Source: Chloroflexota bacterium (GTDB taxonomy: Bacteria > Chloroflexota > Ktedonobacteria > Ktedonobacterales > Ktedonobacteraceae). From it: a DNA stretch of 35,367 nt. Location: assembly GCA_005879655.1 (NCBI GenBank), contig VBJK01000091.1, forward strand, positions 1 to 35,367, written 5' to 3'. How positions within the stretch are numbered: position 1 is the stretch's first letter; the number at the start of each line of letters is the position of its first letter. Positions 23,507 to 32,084 of this stretch are shown here, one piece after another. Both the position numbers and the translations under genes were made by a program. A model generated the notes under the pieces. The model worked only from the letters and a program-made list of their open reading frames with translations. It made no database searches and was not told the DNA's origin.

Positions 23507-24961
23507 CTAACCACCTTGTACAGTGGAATAACCAGGTTTGCCATCAAAGGTATAAAGGTTTTCGGTTTTGATAAAATCGTATCCGGCCTCTTGCACGCGC
23601 TGTAAAAGCGAGACGACCTGTGCATGTGTCACCTTAGAGCTGTGATCGGGTGCCATAAAGCGACAGCGCCAATGGTCCGTGCAAAACGTATCCGGCAAAC
23701 CGTGTGGCCACACTTTAGCGCCACGATTAGCGACCAATTGCAACTCAAGACCTTCGCCGCTCACCTGCTTAAAGGTCTCACCCAGTTCTTCAGCGCTACC
23801 ACTGCTCCAATCCAGGTAGACATCAACACCGACGAGGTCTTTCTTTTCCTCTATCGGCGTCCTGGGTCTCCGTAAGCCTGCAATCACTTTGGGTTGGGCA
23901 CTGTAATTGACGGGTGTCAGTTTTTCGGGTAACTGACCAAGACGGGCAATAATCGCGTCCGCAAAGTCGCTAGTACCGACTTTGTGCTTGCTCACACTCT
24001 TTGTATAAATGTCGTAGGTGTGGATGCCCTCCTCAACCGTACGCAACCAAGCATTATGGGCGAGCGCGGCCACATCTGGCTGATTGATATGTACTAGCAT
24101 CATCACGGCACCGAGGAAGAGACCCGAAGGGTTGGCCAGGTTCTGACCAGCGCGGCGGGGTGCAGAACCATGAATAGCCTCAAACATCGCAAAGCGATCA
24201 CCAATATTTGCTGAGCCAGCCAAGCCAACCGAACCAGCAATCTGTGCCGCCACATCTGACAAAATATCTCCGTACAGATTAGGCATCACAACAACATCAA
24301 AGGCATGTGGTGTATCTGCGAGCTTGGCAGCTCCGATATCAACGATCCATGTCTCGTTCGTGATATCAGGATATTCCGCAGCGATCTCATCAAAAACTTT
24401 GTGGAACAAACCATCCGACTGTTTCATGATGTTGTCTTTCACGAAACAAGTCACCTTTTTGCGGTTATGACTGCGTGCATACTCAAAGGCGTAATGGATA
24501 ATTTTCTCGCTACCGGGACGGCTAATGAGCTTCAGGGTCTCCTGCATCTCTTGCGTCTGTCGATACTCGATGCCGCTATAGAGATCCTCCTCATTTTCTC
24601 GTATAATCACCACATCCATGCCAGGATGCTTGGTATCAATGAAGGGATAATAGGCAACGCAGGGACGAATATTGGCATACAGTCCAAAAGCGGAGCGTAC
24701 AGTGACATTCAGGCTCTTATAACCCCCACCTTGTGGGGTCGTGATCGGAGCCTTCAAGAATACGCGGGTACGGCTCAGTGACGCCCACGCGCTCGGCTCA
24801 ATGCCAGCGCTAATGCCACGAAGGTAGACCTTCTCGCCGACTTCGATCTCCTCAATATCGATACGAGCGCCAGCCGCTTGCATAATTTTCAGGGTTGCAT
24901 CCATAATTTCAGGACCGATGCCATCGCCACGTGCTATTGTAATGGGTACATTTTGTGCCAT
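23507..24961 (-). CDS. icd: NADP-type isocitrate dehydrogenase, Thermus-like with C-terminal extension
   Basis: A 484-residue decarboxylating dehydrogenase converting isocitrate to 2-oxoglutarate in the TCA cycle. The start is ATG 24961 with GGAG eight bp upstream. Visible: ITIARGDGIGPEI at the N-terminus, the substrate loop SLNVTVRSAFGLYAN, IIRENEEDLYSGIE, the lysine-bearing KDNIMKQSDGLF, and the family signature NLYGDILSDVAAQIAGSVGL with metal-binding Asp residues. After about residue 340 it carries an extra C-terminal domain (DLVGVDVYLDWSSGSAEELG), as in the Thermus thermophilus and Rickettsia enzymes, where total length is close to 490. The reading frame is intact, in contrast to several neighbours. 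Monocistronic, ending in a clear terminator. Cofactor preference is inferred from the subtype. Confidence 0.93.
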   Translation of the reverse strand: MAQNVPITIARGDGIGPEIMDATLKIMQAAGARIDIEEIEVGEKVYLRGISAGIEPSAWASLSRTRVFLKAPITTPQGGGYKSLNVTVRSAFGLYANIRPCVAYYPFIDTKHPGMDVVIIRENEEDLYSGIEYRQTQEMQETLKLISRPGSEKIIHYAFEYARSHNRKKVTCFVKDNIMKQSDGLFHKVFDEIAAEYPDITNETWIVDIGAAKLADTPHAFDVVVMPNLYGDILSDVAAQIAGSVGLAGSANIGDRFAMFEAIHGSAPRRAGQNLANPSGLFLGAVMMLVHINQPDVAALAHNAWLRTVEEGIHTYDIYTKSVSKHKVGTSDFADAIIARLGQLPEKLTPVNYSAQPKVIAGLRRPRTPIEEKKDLVGVDVYLDWSSGSAEELGETFKQVSGEGLELQLVANRGAKVWPHGLPDTFCTDHWRCRFMAPDHSSKVTHAQVVSLLQRVQEAGYDFIKTENLYTFDGKPGYSTVQGG

Positions 24962-25114
24962 AAACGTGTCTCCAAACGTTCTTTTTTTCTGGCGAAAATC
25001 CTTTCTCAGTATAGCATAAGTACAGCAAAGACGCGATAGATCTAGGACATGTTCTTATGTGCATATCAACTATAAAAAAATGATGATCAACGTTGTATCT
25101 CTACTAAATACGGA

Positions 25115-25144
25115 AAGAGGAAGCAGTGTTTCCTGCTTCCTCTT
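25115..25144 (-). terminator. Hairpin terminator after adenylate kinase
   Basis: AAGAGGAAGCAG and CTGCTTCCTCTT form a perfect 12-bp stem with a 6-nt loop, 39 bp past the adk stop. The following T-run is short (CTTTCC), so efficiency is uncertain. It may also insulate icd, whose start is about 150 bp further on. Confidence 0.6.
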
Positions 25145-25182
25145 CTTCCTGTTGGGACTTTTGCTAGTGCATATGCACGCAC

Positions 25183-25893
25183 CTAGCTGGCTGTCAGCTT
25201 AGATGGCACTGTTTTAGAGAACGAGGCTATCTGCCATGCCGGGACCATGCTGGTATCGACGGCATATAACATGTCTGCCCGGACTTGCTCAATACTTTGA
25301 TTACCATTTACCGTCACCAGCTTGTACTGATCGCTATAGTAATCGAGCAAACGAATTGTCTCATTAAAAAAGATGGTAAGCCGTTGCTGTACCGCGTGTC
25401 CCGTATCATCTGAACGTTGATACAACTCACTCCCGTCAATGTCACAGATGCCGTGCACTTTGGGCGGGCGGGAACTTATATTGTAAACATGTTGATGGGC
25501 CTGGCAAATATACCTGCCAGATAATCTTCTTAACAAGACCTCGCGGGGCACTTCGAGATGAATAGCCAAATCAATCTGTTGTCCAACGCGTGCTAAACCA
25601 TGATCTAGTGCTTCTGCTTGTGAGAGTGTACGTGGAAAACCATCCAGGAGAAAGCCCTCGACATTATGTAATGCTTCCATATATTCCAGCATCATGGCGA
25701 CCGTCAGCTCATCAGGAACCAACTCCCCACGATCCACATAAAATTTGGCCTTCATCCCTAAGTCGGTCTTGTCCTTGAATGCTTTACGGAACAGATCACC
25801 ACTAGAAACATGGCACATACCAAGAACAGACGAGAGCTTCTCTGCTTGTGTCCCTTTTCCTGATCCTTGTGCACCAATCAAAACAATATTCAC
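25183..25893 (-). CDS. adk: Adenylate kinase
   Basis: ATP + AMP to 2 ADP, cytosolic. Start chosen at GTG 25893 (NIVLIG), with GGGAGG five to ten bp upstream; this gives 236 residues and removes 26 residues that precede the family's normal first strand. Motifs: P-loop GAQGSGKGTQ near the N-terminus, SSGDLFR AMP-binding segment, LLDGFPRT, and LRRLSGRYICQ entering a long LID. The LID carries Cys-x2-His (CQAH) and Cys-x2-Asp (CDID), matching a zinc-binding long-LID type with mixed ligands. A C-terminal extension of about 30 residues after the usual end is present. Likely transcribed alone; terminator hairpin downstream. Confidence 0.9.
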   Translation of the reverse strand: MNIVLIGAQGSGKGTQAEKLSSVLGMCHVSSGDLFRKAFKDKTDLGMKAKFYVDRGELVPDELTVAMMLEYMEALHNVEGFLLDGFPRTLSQAEALDHGLARVGQQIDLAIHLEVPREVLLRRLSGRYICQAHQHVYNISSRPPKVHGICDIDGSELYQRSDDTGHAVQQRLTIFFNETIRLLDYYSDQYKLVTVNGNQSIEQVRADMLYAVDTSMVPAWQIASFSKTVPSKLTAS

Positions 25894-26552
25894 ATTTCCC
25901 TCCCGTTGAAAGTTGAAAAGACGCGTCATTGAGTCCACTAGAAGCGGGGATGACAGACTTCGCGCTAGCACTACTAGAGAACGACGAAACAGCCCCTAAG
26001 GGCTACGATGTAGAGCTCTTATGATATCCCTACATCCCATAAAGCAACGTTGAGATTGTGCGGCACGGGGATATAATACGTTCCCCCTCGATCGCCGGTT
26101 TCAATTGAGGGCTAGATTACGCCACAGCACCAAGCCCCATGAGCGTTCTGTGTGTATGGAAGATTTAGCCATGAGATGACTTTTTCCTATATACTATAGT
26201 ACCATAAATTTTTGCCTTTTGCACTACTATTTCTACCCATTTTGACGAACAAACCGGCAACTTAGCAAATTTGCTTGCCATTTCAACGTGCTGATTACAA
26301 CACGGAAAGCTGCTTGTTCATTCCCCATGAGTACTAGGGCATCCCTTGTGGTGTAGGGATACCTTGTAAAGGATGTTCAGTCTTCATCCATTGATACAGT
26401 TAAACCCATGCTATTGTCAGAGGGGTTATAATTGGAGTAATTATTAAAGAAAACTCCCTCTACAAACAAACGTCGAGATTGGCCTGACTAGCGCTTGGGC
26501 ATTTTTCTAGCGGGGGGAAGCGCGCTCATTGTGTTGATTGGAGAATGGGTAG
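25894..26552. other. 659-bp divergent intergenic region between adk and lyase gene
   Basis: No gene recognised. AT-rich. It contains a small hairpin near 26339-26364 (GGCATCCCT/AGGGATACC) and presumably the promoters for both flanking genes. An ACTATAGTA palindrome near 26203 could be part of a leftward promoter, but no matching -35 is clear. Confidence 0.4.
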
Positions 26553-27428
26553 ATGGTTGTTACGTCGCGTCTACGTGAGCTATTGGCTAGTTCCGACCTA
26601 ATTGTTGCACCGGGGGCTTATGACGCCCTGAGTGCTCGTCTGATCACCCAGGCTGGTTTTCCGGTAGCCTATATGACCGGTTTTGGTACCGCCGCTAGCA
26701 TGCTTGGTCAGCCCGATGTGGGACTGGTGACCATGAGCGAGATGGTGCATCGTGCTGCGGCTCTGACCTCTGTGATGGGAGACTGCCCACTGATTGCGGA
26801 CGCCGATACTGGCTATGGCAATCCTATCAACGTGCGCCGCACACTGCGCGAGTATGAGCGTGCCGGGGTCGCTGCAATCCATATTGAAGATCAGGTCTGG
26901 CCCAAAAGATGTGGACATATGGAGGGTAAACGCGTCATCCCGCTGGAGGAAATGGTCCAGAAGATTCGCGCAGCAGTCGATGCGCGCGAGAACCCTGACT
27001 TTGTCATTATTGCACGTACTGATGCTAATGGCGTCTATGGCTTAAAAGAGGCGATCCGCAGAGCAAGAGCCTACCGCGAAGCTGGTGCAGATATGCTACT
27101 CATCGAAGCGTTGCGCTCGCCAGAAGAGATGTTTCTTGTCACTGAGACGTTTCGGGACATCCCTCTCGTCTTCAACTGGGTTGAGAGCGGCAAGACGCCT
27201 CTTCTATCCCTGGATGAGCTTCATCGTCTGGGTTTCAAACTCGTCCTTTTCTCGGTGAGTCTGCTTTTTGCGGCGACGTACAATGTGTTGCTATTACTTG
27301 AACTGCTCAAACAGGGACAAACATCAGCATCATTCGCCTCCCAGATGGTGACGTTCTCACAATTTACCGAACATGTAGGATTGCCGGAAATTGAGGCGCT
27401 GGAACGTCGCTACGGCCTTGTCCGGTAG
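26553..27428 (+). CDS. Isocitrate lyase / PEP mutase superfamily enzyme (methylisocitrate lyase-like)
   Basis: A 291-residue TIM-barrel enzyme, close to the usual 290 for PrpB and relatives. Visible: APGAYDALSARL, MTGFGTAAS, the metal-binding IADADTGYGN, IHIEDQVWPKRCGHMEGK with the catalytic Cys of the KxCGH loop, and IIARTDA. It cleaves C-C (or C-P) bonds of 2-hydroxy or 2-oxo acids using Mg2+. Candidates are 2-methylisocitrate lyase, oxaloacetate decarboxylase, or dimethylmalate/carboxyphosphonoenolpyruvate-type enzymes; the sequence alone does not separate them. No prpC or prpD is adjacent. GGAG precedes the ATG at fairly long spacing. No frame lesion. The TCA-related neighbour icd is on the opposite strand. 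Confidence 0.85.
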   Translation: MVVTSRLRELLASSDLIVAPGAYDALSARLITQAGFPVAYMTGFGTAASMLGQPDVGLVTMSEMVHRAAALTSVMGDCPLIADADTGYGNPINVRRTLREYERAGVAAIHIEDQVWPKRCGHMEGKRVIPLEEMVQKIRAAVDARENPDFVIIARTDANGVYGLKEAIRRARAYREAGADMLLIEALRSPEEMFLVTETFRDIPLVFNWVESGKTPLLSLDELHRLGFKLVLFSVSLLFAATYNVLLLLELLKQGQTSASFASQMVTFSQFTEHVGLPEIEALERRYGLVR

Positions 27429-27442
27429 AGGAAGAAGAAAAC

Positions 27443-27561
27443 TGTAGATGCGCAATTCATCGCATCTTGCTCGCCAAATATATCCGTAGATGCGCAATTC
27501 ATTGCGCCAGGGCTACAACCAAAGAAAATAGGCGCAATGAATTGCACATCTACGGAATGTG
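27443..27561. repeat. Dispersed palindromic repeat family R, with 25-bp hairpin
   Basis: TGTAGATGCGCAATTCAT at 27443-27460 is followed by a second copy, CCGTAGATGCGCAATTCATT and on (27484-27508), whose inverted partner lies at 27531-27555 after a 22-nt loop. The arms pair over 25 bp with one mismatch. The copy at 16352 extends the family. It sits 15 bp past the lyase stop, so it may also act as a transcript end or mRNA-stability element. The rest of 27562-27706 shows nothing beyond the Uma2 leader. Confidence 0.75.
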
Positions 27562-27706
27562 TCTACCGCTCTCCTCTCTGCAAAAATTTGAGGTGCCCCT
27601 CATGATGAGATAGCGATCCAGTCTTCTAACCGCTGTGGTCGCTATGGTATACTTCATTCAGCATTGCATATTTTTAATAGCGGTACTTAAACGAGGAGCG
27701 TGAGCC

Positions 27707-28303
27707 ATGGCAGCAGATCCACAAAGAATACAGTACATGTCAGTAGAAGAGTACCTTGCATACGACCGTGCAAGTGACGTGAAACACGAATATATCGATG
27801 GCTACTTAGTAGCTCTTGCAGGCGGAACAACAGCACATAATCATCTCACAATAAACATGACTGTGCTATTAAGAGAGCACTTGGGACACAGCAGTCCTTG
27901 CCGAGTGTATGCTAGCGATATGCGCGTCTTAGCAACGCAGAAACGCTATTTTTTCCCGGACGTAGTGGTTTCGTGTGATGTTACTGATCATACTGAAGAG
28001 AACGATATACTATACCAGCCGCGTCTCATCGTCGAAGTTCTATCTCCCAGTACAGAAGCTAAGGATCGTGGCATGAAGTTTGCGTTCTATCAGCAACGTC
28101 CAAGCCTGCAAGAATATGTGCTTGTGAACACGCAAGTCCAACGCGTTGAAGTATATCGGCGACAACCCGAAGGAGCATGGCTGTACCAGAGTTATGCAGC
28201 GAGCCAGCAATTGGTGCTAAGTAGTTTGAATGTCCAGTTTCCTCTGTCTGCGCTCTATGCTGGATTGCGCATCCCTATAGAGGATGTAGCAGAGGATGTG
28301 TAG
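27707..28303 (+). CDS. Uma2-family putative endonuclease (DUF820)
   Basis: A 198-residue member of the PD-(D/E)xK-fold Uma2 family, abundant in cyanobacteria and Chloroflexota. Motifs: MSVEEYLAYDRASDVKHEYI with the first conserved Glu, a histidine-rich helix (AHNHLTINM), YFFPDVVVSC supplying the Asp, LIVEVLSPSTEAKDRGMKF supplying Glu and Lys, and YVLVNTQVQRVEVYRR. All nuclease-fold residues are in place. GAGGAG lies about 10 bp ahead of the ATG. The biological role of the family is not known; nuclease activity is predicted by fold. It stands alone, convergent with the TIR-NACHT locus. Confidence 0.92.
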   Translation: MAADPQRIQYMSVEEYLAYDRASDVKHEYIDGYLVALAGGTTAHNHLTINMTVLLREHLGHSSPCRVYASDMRVLATQKRYFFPDVVVSCDVTDHTEENDILYQPRLIVEVLSPSTEAKDRGMKFAFYQQRPSLQEYVLVNTQVQRVEVYRRQPEGAWLYQSYAASQQLVLSSLNVQFPLSALYAGLRIPIEDVAEDV

Positions 28304-28335
28304 TGGGTGCATGGTGCTGTAGATCTCAGACAAGC

Positions 28336-28638
28336 TCATAATTTCCATACTTTGGCGTTTTGGAATATTACTTCAGTTGGATTGTTAATGTCTGGTACAG
28401 TCACACCTATCCAGCCATGAGTATTGATGGCACCATATACGACAGTAACGCGTTGATGGTTGACATATAGCTCGATGATCTTATCATGGACGACGGCTGC
28501 AACTAGGTTAGTCTGATTCAGCCCCTGATGGGTAGCTAAACTGGAGCCATAGGCAAGCACGAGATGGTAGGTGTTAGGAGCATTAGCGTAGACCCTGTAT
28601 GAACCATCCTGGTTGATGGCAAATTCATATGCTGTTGT
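28336..28638 (-). pseudogene. Detached C-terminal beta-sandwich fragment of TIR-NACHT protein
   Basis: A frame without a start codon that reads YEFAINQDGSYRVYANAPNT, later LNQTNLVAAVVHDKIIELYV and GWIGVTVPDINNPTEVIFQN. This resembles the end of a LamG/DUF1080-like jelly-roll domain that closes many Chloroflexota membrane sensors. It overlaps the end of the TIR-NACHT gene in another frame. That protein ends VLDDPLKDNSI, which looks like the beginning of the same domain; the first half of the domain (perhaps 50 residues) is missing. Best read as a frameshifting deletion in one gene. The domain name is tentative. Confidence 0.6.
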
Positions 28639-31600
28639 CCTTTAATGGATCATCGAGTACTGGAGACATATTGTTTGGAGGATAAGCTACTGATGACACT
28701 TTAAAGAAATTTTGCACAGAGCGCTGACCCATGCCGAAGAGGCTAGGGATACAAGAGGACTCTAGAAGAAGCACTATCACAAGCAGTGTCAAGATGCGCT
28801 TATCTCTCCTAAAACCTGTCTTTCTCCTATAAACAGATAAAATGACTTTTTCTTCTCTGGGAGTAGTATCGACCAGAAAAGTACTGGTGAGGACTGACGA
28901 TACATCACTTATTACTGCTACTGTGGGTATGCCCTTGGGGAAAAATGTTGCCGATGAGGAAAAATATTCTAATAGTAGCCGATGCACAAAGATATAGCCT
29001 CCTCCCACCCTCCGTAACAGAATGCGCTCAGTGGCATAATCGAGGAAGTGTACGTAATTCCAGGGTAGAGCCTTGGCTCGCCAAAGGAAAAGACGCAACA
29101 CTACATGCTTGATACAGGCGATGCCCCCATTCAATAATCCAAAAAACAATCCTATAGAGACACCAGCTATTCCTCCAATGAAGACCTGATTGCTGGGGAA
29201 CTGCGTGATTCGTGAGGAAGATACCTGAATGACAGTCAGTAGAATCGCTATATTATATATAACACACATAACTAATCCAACAATCAGTGAAACTATTTCT
29301 CCATTATAGAGAGAACGCCATATCCCCTGGTTTGGCTTGACAGAGGAGCGTGTTTCTAACTGTCGGTGCGACACTCCTCCGTAAGTCAGCGCTATAATAA
29401 GCCCTGAGACACATCCAAGAGCTGCCAGATAGATATCAGTACGTATACCTAGCTGTACCAAGTTGCTCGTCGCTGTAAGTAGCCATAATATGAGACCAAT
29501 ACAAACCATAAATATTCCAACAAGTGCTCCACGACGTGCGGCATACCATATTCTCTGCTTGGATACCATCGATCTGCGAGCATCCAGATTTCTCTGAGTG
29601 AATATATAAATTACAATAAAACATATAGACTCAGGTAATATCATAATAATCAAACACGTTAAAATGAACACGACAAAAAAAAGCCAGTAATTGTCACTTC
29701 GGAATAGCGAGGCAAAACCAGAAAGAATTTGTGAGATGGATGGACTAGCAAGAGATAGTGTGAGTGCTCCCAGAGGCCCACCAATAATAGACGCAAGTGC
29801 AGTGAGCCGAACATTTTCCCATGACCAAGCTATTACTTCAACAGTGCTTAGCTCTGTACTTTTGATGTGGAACAAGCCGATGAGTGATCCAAGGATCTGG
29901 CCTATCACCGATCCGATGACTAACCCAGCCGCTATTGTAGGCCAAGGAATAGAAGTATAGATGATAGAAATGATCGAATTAGATACCAGAAGTAGTATCC
30001 AGTTTAATATGACTCCAATCACAGCACCAATCAGCCCACACAATAATCCACCAGCTATTCCTCCTGCAAGAACGCTATATATATAGCGTTGCCACATCTT
30101 CGGCAACCAATCAGGTTGCATCTGTTCAAGATAGAACACGGTCTGACTCTGCCGTTTCATTTGCTGCGCTAGGTAAGTAAGCCAGTGGATTGTCTGTTCG
30201 GGTGTGTAGCGCTTGGAGGCACCACGGCGTTTGAGCATATGTTGCACGTAGAGGGCAAAGATGCGATCTCGTTTGGCTTCTATGGATGTCAATTTACTGA
30301 TCTCACTGGGAGATGTTCCCTTGTAAGCGAACAGCAGGATGGTGAGCATGAGGGGCGTCGTCGCCAGTTCGCGCAGGTCCTCCTCATCTTGGCGTAGGGC
30401 CTCTCGCAATACTTCTGCCTGTTCTCCTGCACTTTCCAGATAAGCATCAATTTGCTCCTGTGTAAGTGGCTGGATCTCTACAGCAGTTTGCAGACGAAGC
30501 TGCGTAGGCTCATTGAGATACTCGGTGCTACGGCAACAAACCACGATCTGTACATCAGGATGCGTTTGCCGGTAGTTGTTGATGGCCTCTATGCACTCCT
30601 TACGTGCCTCTGGTGCCACCTCGTCTAGCCCATCGAGCAATAATAGCAGTTGATCCTCGCTGACCCATGACTGCCCAATCCGGTGTGGCACCTCGTAACG
30701 AATACTCAGTTCCTCAACTAGCCAGTTGCTTAGAGCAGTCCGTTTCTTCGCCCAGGAGGATAGGTTGAAGATCACGGGTATGGGAGTGCTCTCATCGGTT
30801 CTTGCACGGTCAAGTAGGTCTCGTGCCAGCTCAAGCAACAGTGTCGTTTTGCCAGCGCCAGGCTCGCCCAGGATGAGTAAGCCACTTTCTGTTTCGTTGT
30901 AGACCTCGGTGATGCGTGTGCCGGTTGGCAACGGTTGCGTAGGCCGGTCTACTTCTTGAAGGAGCAAGCGCCAGGGATTGTCCAGCACATCTGTCTTTTC
31001 CTCCAGCCCTAGCGCCATCAGTGCAGCACCATGGAGCGATTGTTCCAACACGCCAGCAATCCAGGTGGTGTGGACTCGTTTAAGCATGCGCTGGCGATTG
31101 CGGTTAGGTGGCATGGTATGCGCTCGTGTGCTGAGCGTTGTGCGTGCCCCTGGCATGGTTGACATGGACTGGGATGGTGTGGAAGTCGATCGAAGTTGCT
31201 CAATAGCGCTGCGGATACCTCTGGCAATATCCCGCAATGCGGCATCCCGATTCTCCCACTCGGTAATGGCTCTGCTGTCACGCGGTAAGCATTGCAAGTG
31301 TGCAAAGGGCGCGCTCTCCCAATCGACTGGCCGCAAAATAATGGGAATGACCTGGACCTCGCCGTTTTGTTTGCGTTCCAGGGCACGTTGCATCTCGACA
31401 CCATAGCAATACTCGGATGCTAAGAAATCAGGACTGATGAGCAAGAGGATGAGCGAGGCTGTCTCTAGATGCTCGTCAATACTACGTGCCCGATCCTCAC
31501 CAGGAAGAATCTTGTGGTCGTGCCAGTCAGCCAGCAATCCTTGTCGTCGTAAGAGGCTGAGATGTGCCTCTAACTGCTGGCGCAATGGCTCATCTTCATG

Positions 31601-31657
31601 GGCATAGGAAATGAAGACAGAGTGTCGTATCCCTGAGTTTCTTTTTTGTTCATCCAT
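28625..31657 (-). CDS. TIR-NACHT NTPase with multiple transmembrane helices (NLR-like)
   Basis: 1,010 residues. Domains: TIR (about 11-150; VFISYAHEDE, SPDFLASEYCYGVEM with Glu88 at the NADase catalytic position); a linker; NACHT NTPase (about 258-440) with Walker A GEPGAGKTT (264-272), Walker B LLLLLDGLDEV (337-347), and CCRSTEYL sensor segment; a helical stretch; then about ten hydrophobic helices from roughly residue 525 to 870; and a final helix near 960. Such proteins are bacterial relatives of NLR immune receptors. TIR domains can degrade NAD+ on activation, so a role in phage defence or stress signalling is plausible, but no known defence partner is adjacent. ATG 31657 follows GGAGGG. 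The C-terminal sensor domain appears truncated. Confidence 0.9.
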   Translation of the reverse strand: MDEQKRNSGIRHSVFISYAHEDEPLRQQLEAHLSLLRRQGLLADWHDHKILPGEDRARSIDEHLETASLILLLISPDFLASEYCYGVEMQRALERKQNGEVQVIPIILRPVDWESAPFAHLQCLPRDSRAITEWENRDAALRDIARGIRSAIEQLRSTSTPSQSMSTMPGARTTLSTRAHTMPPNRNRQRMLKRVHTTWIAGVLEQSLHGAALMALGLEEKTDVLDNPWRLLLQEVDRPTQPLPTGTRITEVYNETESGLLILGEPGAGKTTLLLELARDLLDRARTDESTPIPVIFNLSSWAKKRTALSNWLVEELSIRYEVPHRIGQSWVSEDQLLLLLDGLDEVAPEARKECIEAINNYRQTHPDVQIVVCCRSTEYLNEPTQLRLQTAVEIQPLTQEQIDAYLESAGEQAEVLREALRQDEEDLRELATTPLMLTILLFAYKGTSPSEISKLTSIEAKRDRIFALYVQHMLKRRGASKRYTPEQTIHWLTYLAQQMKRQSQTVFYLEQMQPDWLPKMWQRYIYSVLAGGIAGGLLCGLIGAVIGVILNWILLLVSNSIISIIYTSIPWPTIAAGLVIGSVIGQILGSLIGLFHIKSTELSTVEVIAWSWENVRLTALASIIGGPLGALTLSLASPSISQILSGFASLFRSDNYWLFFVVFILTCLIIMILPESICFIVIYIFTQRNLDARRSMVSKQRIWYAARRGALVGIFMVCIGLILWLLTATSNLVQLGIRTDIYLAALGCVSGLIIALTYGGVSHRQLETRSSVKPNQGIWRSLYNGEIVSLIVGLVMCVIYNIAILLTVIQVSSSRITQFPSNQVFIGGIAGVSIGLFFGLLNGGIACIKHVVLRLFLWRAKALPWNYVHFLDYATERILLRRVGGGYIFVHRLLLEYFSSSATFFPKGIPTVAVISDVSSVLTSTFLVDTTPREEKVILSVYRRKTGFRRDKRILTLLVIVLLLESSCIPSLFGMGQRSVQNFFKVSSVAYPPNNMSPVLDDPLKDNSI

Positions 31658-31814
31658 TGTCTTGCACCCTCCACCAGGAAGCCACTCCTGCTTTATGTGA
31701 CACCTTGTTCTATAAGTTGCTTGGGTAGAAACGCATTACAGGTAGATAATGGTAAGCAAACCTGCTATTGTGCACTCACTAAATTTAATCGTTGATAATT
31801 TTTAATATGCCCGT

Positions 31815-31843
31815 ATAGTAACAGGGGTCAAATACCGTGTCAA
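31815..31843 (-). promoter_or_regulatory. Promoter for TIR-NACHT gene
   Basis: On the minus strand TTGACA, 17 bp, TACTAT, giving a leader of about 150 nt to the ATG at 31657. The 427-bp divergent gap 31658-32084 also carries the rightward promoter below and no gene. Confidence 0.6.
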
Positions 31844-31971
31844 GTGCGCTTGATCTACAATAGAAAATTTGATATATGCACCATTCTTGGTTTGGTACCT
31901 CATCTAGGTAGTCTTACCATTCGATCATCATCCATACATTTTCACGGGTAGAAAAATGTCCACCTCTTCTA

Positions 31972-32001
31972 TTGAGATTGATAAGCACTTATGACTATAA
32001 T
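31972..32001 (+). promoter_or_regulatory. Promoter for the aquaporin-family gene
   Basis: TTGAGA, 18 bp, TATAAT. Transcription would begin near 32008, after the in-frame ATG-like start at 32004, which supports the later translation start at 32085. Confidence 0.6.
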
Positions 32002-32084
32002 CTATGGTGGAGTATCATCCTGAACGCACTATCTCACCAAATAATGATATAAAAAAAATGCCGCAGTTACAAGAAAGGAATCAT

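Noticed and set aside
26090..26115. tRNA-like T-arm (GGTTTCAATTG)
   Set aside because: No matching cloverleaf arms or acceptor stem around it.
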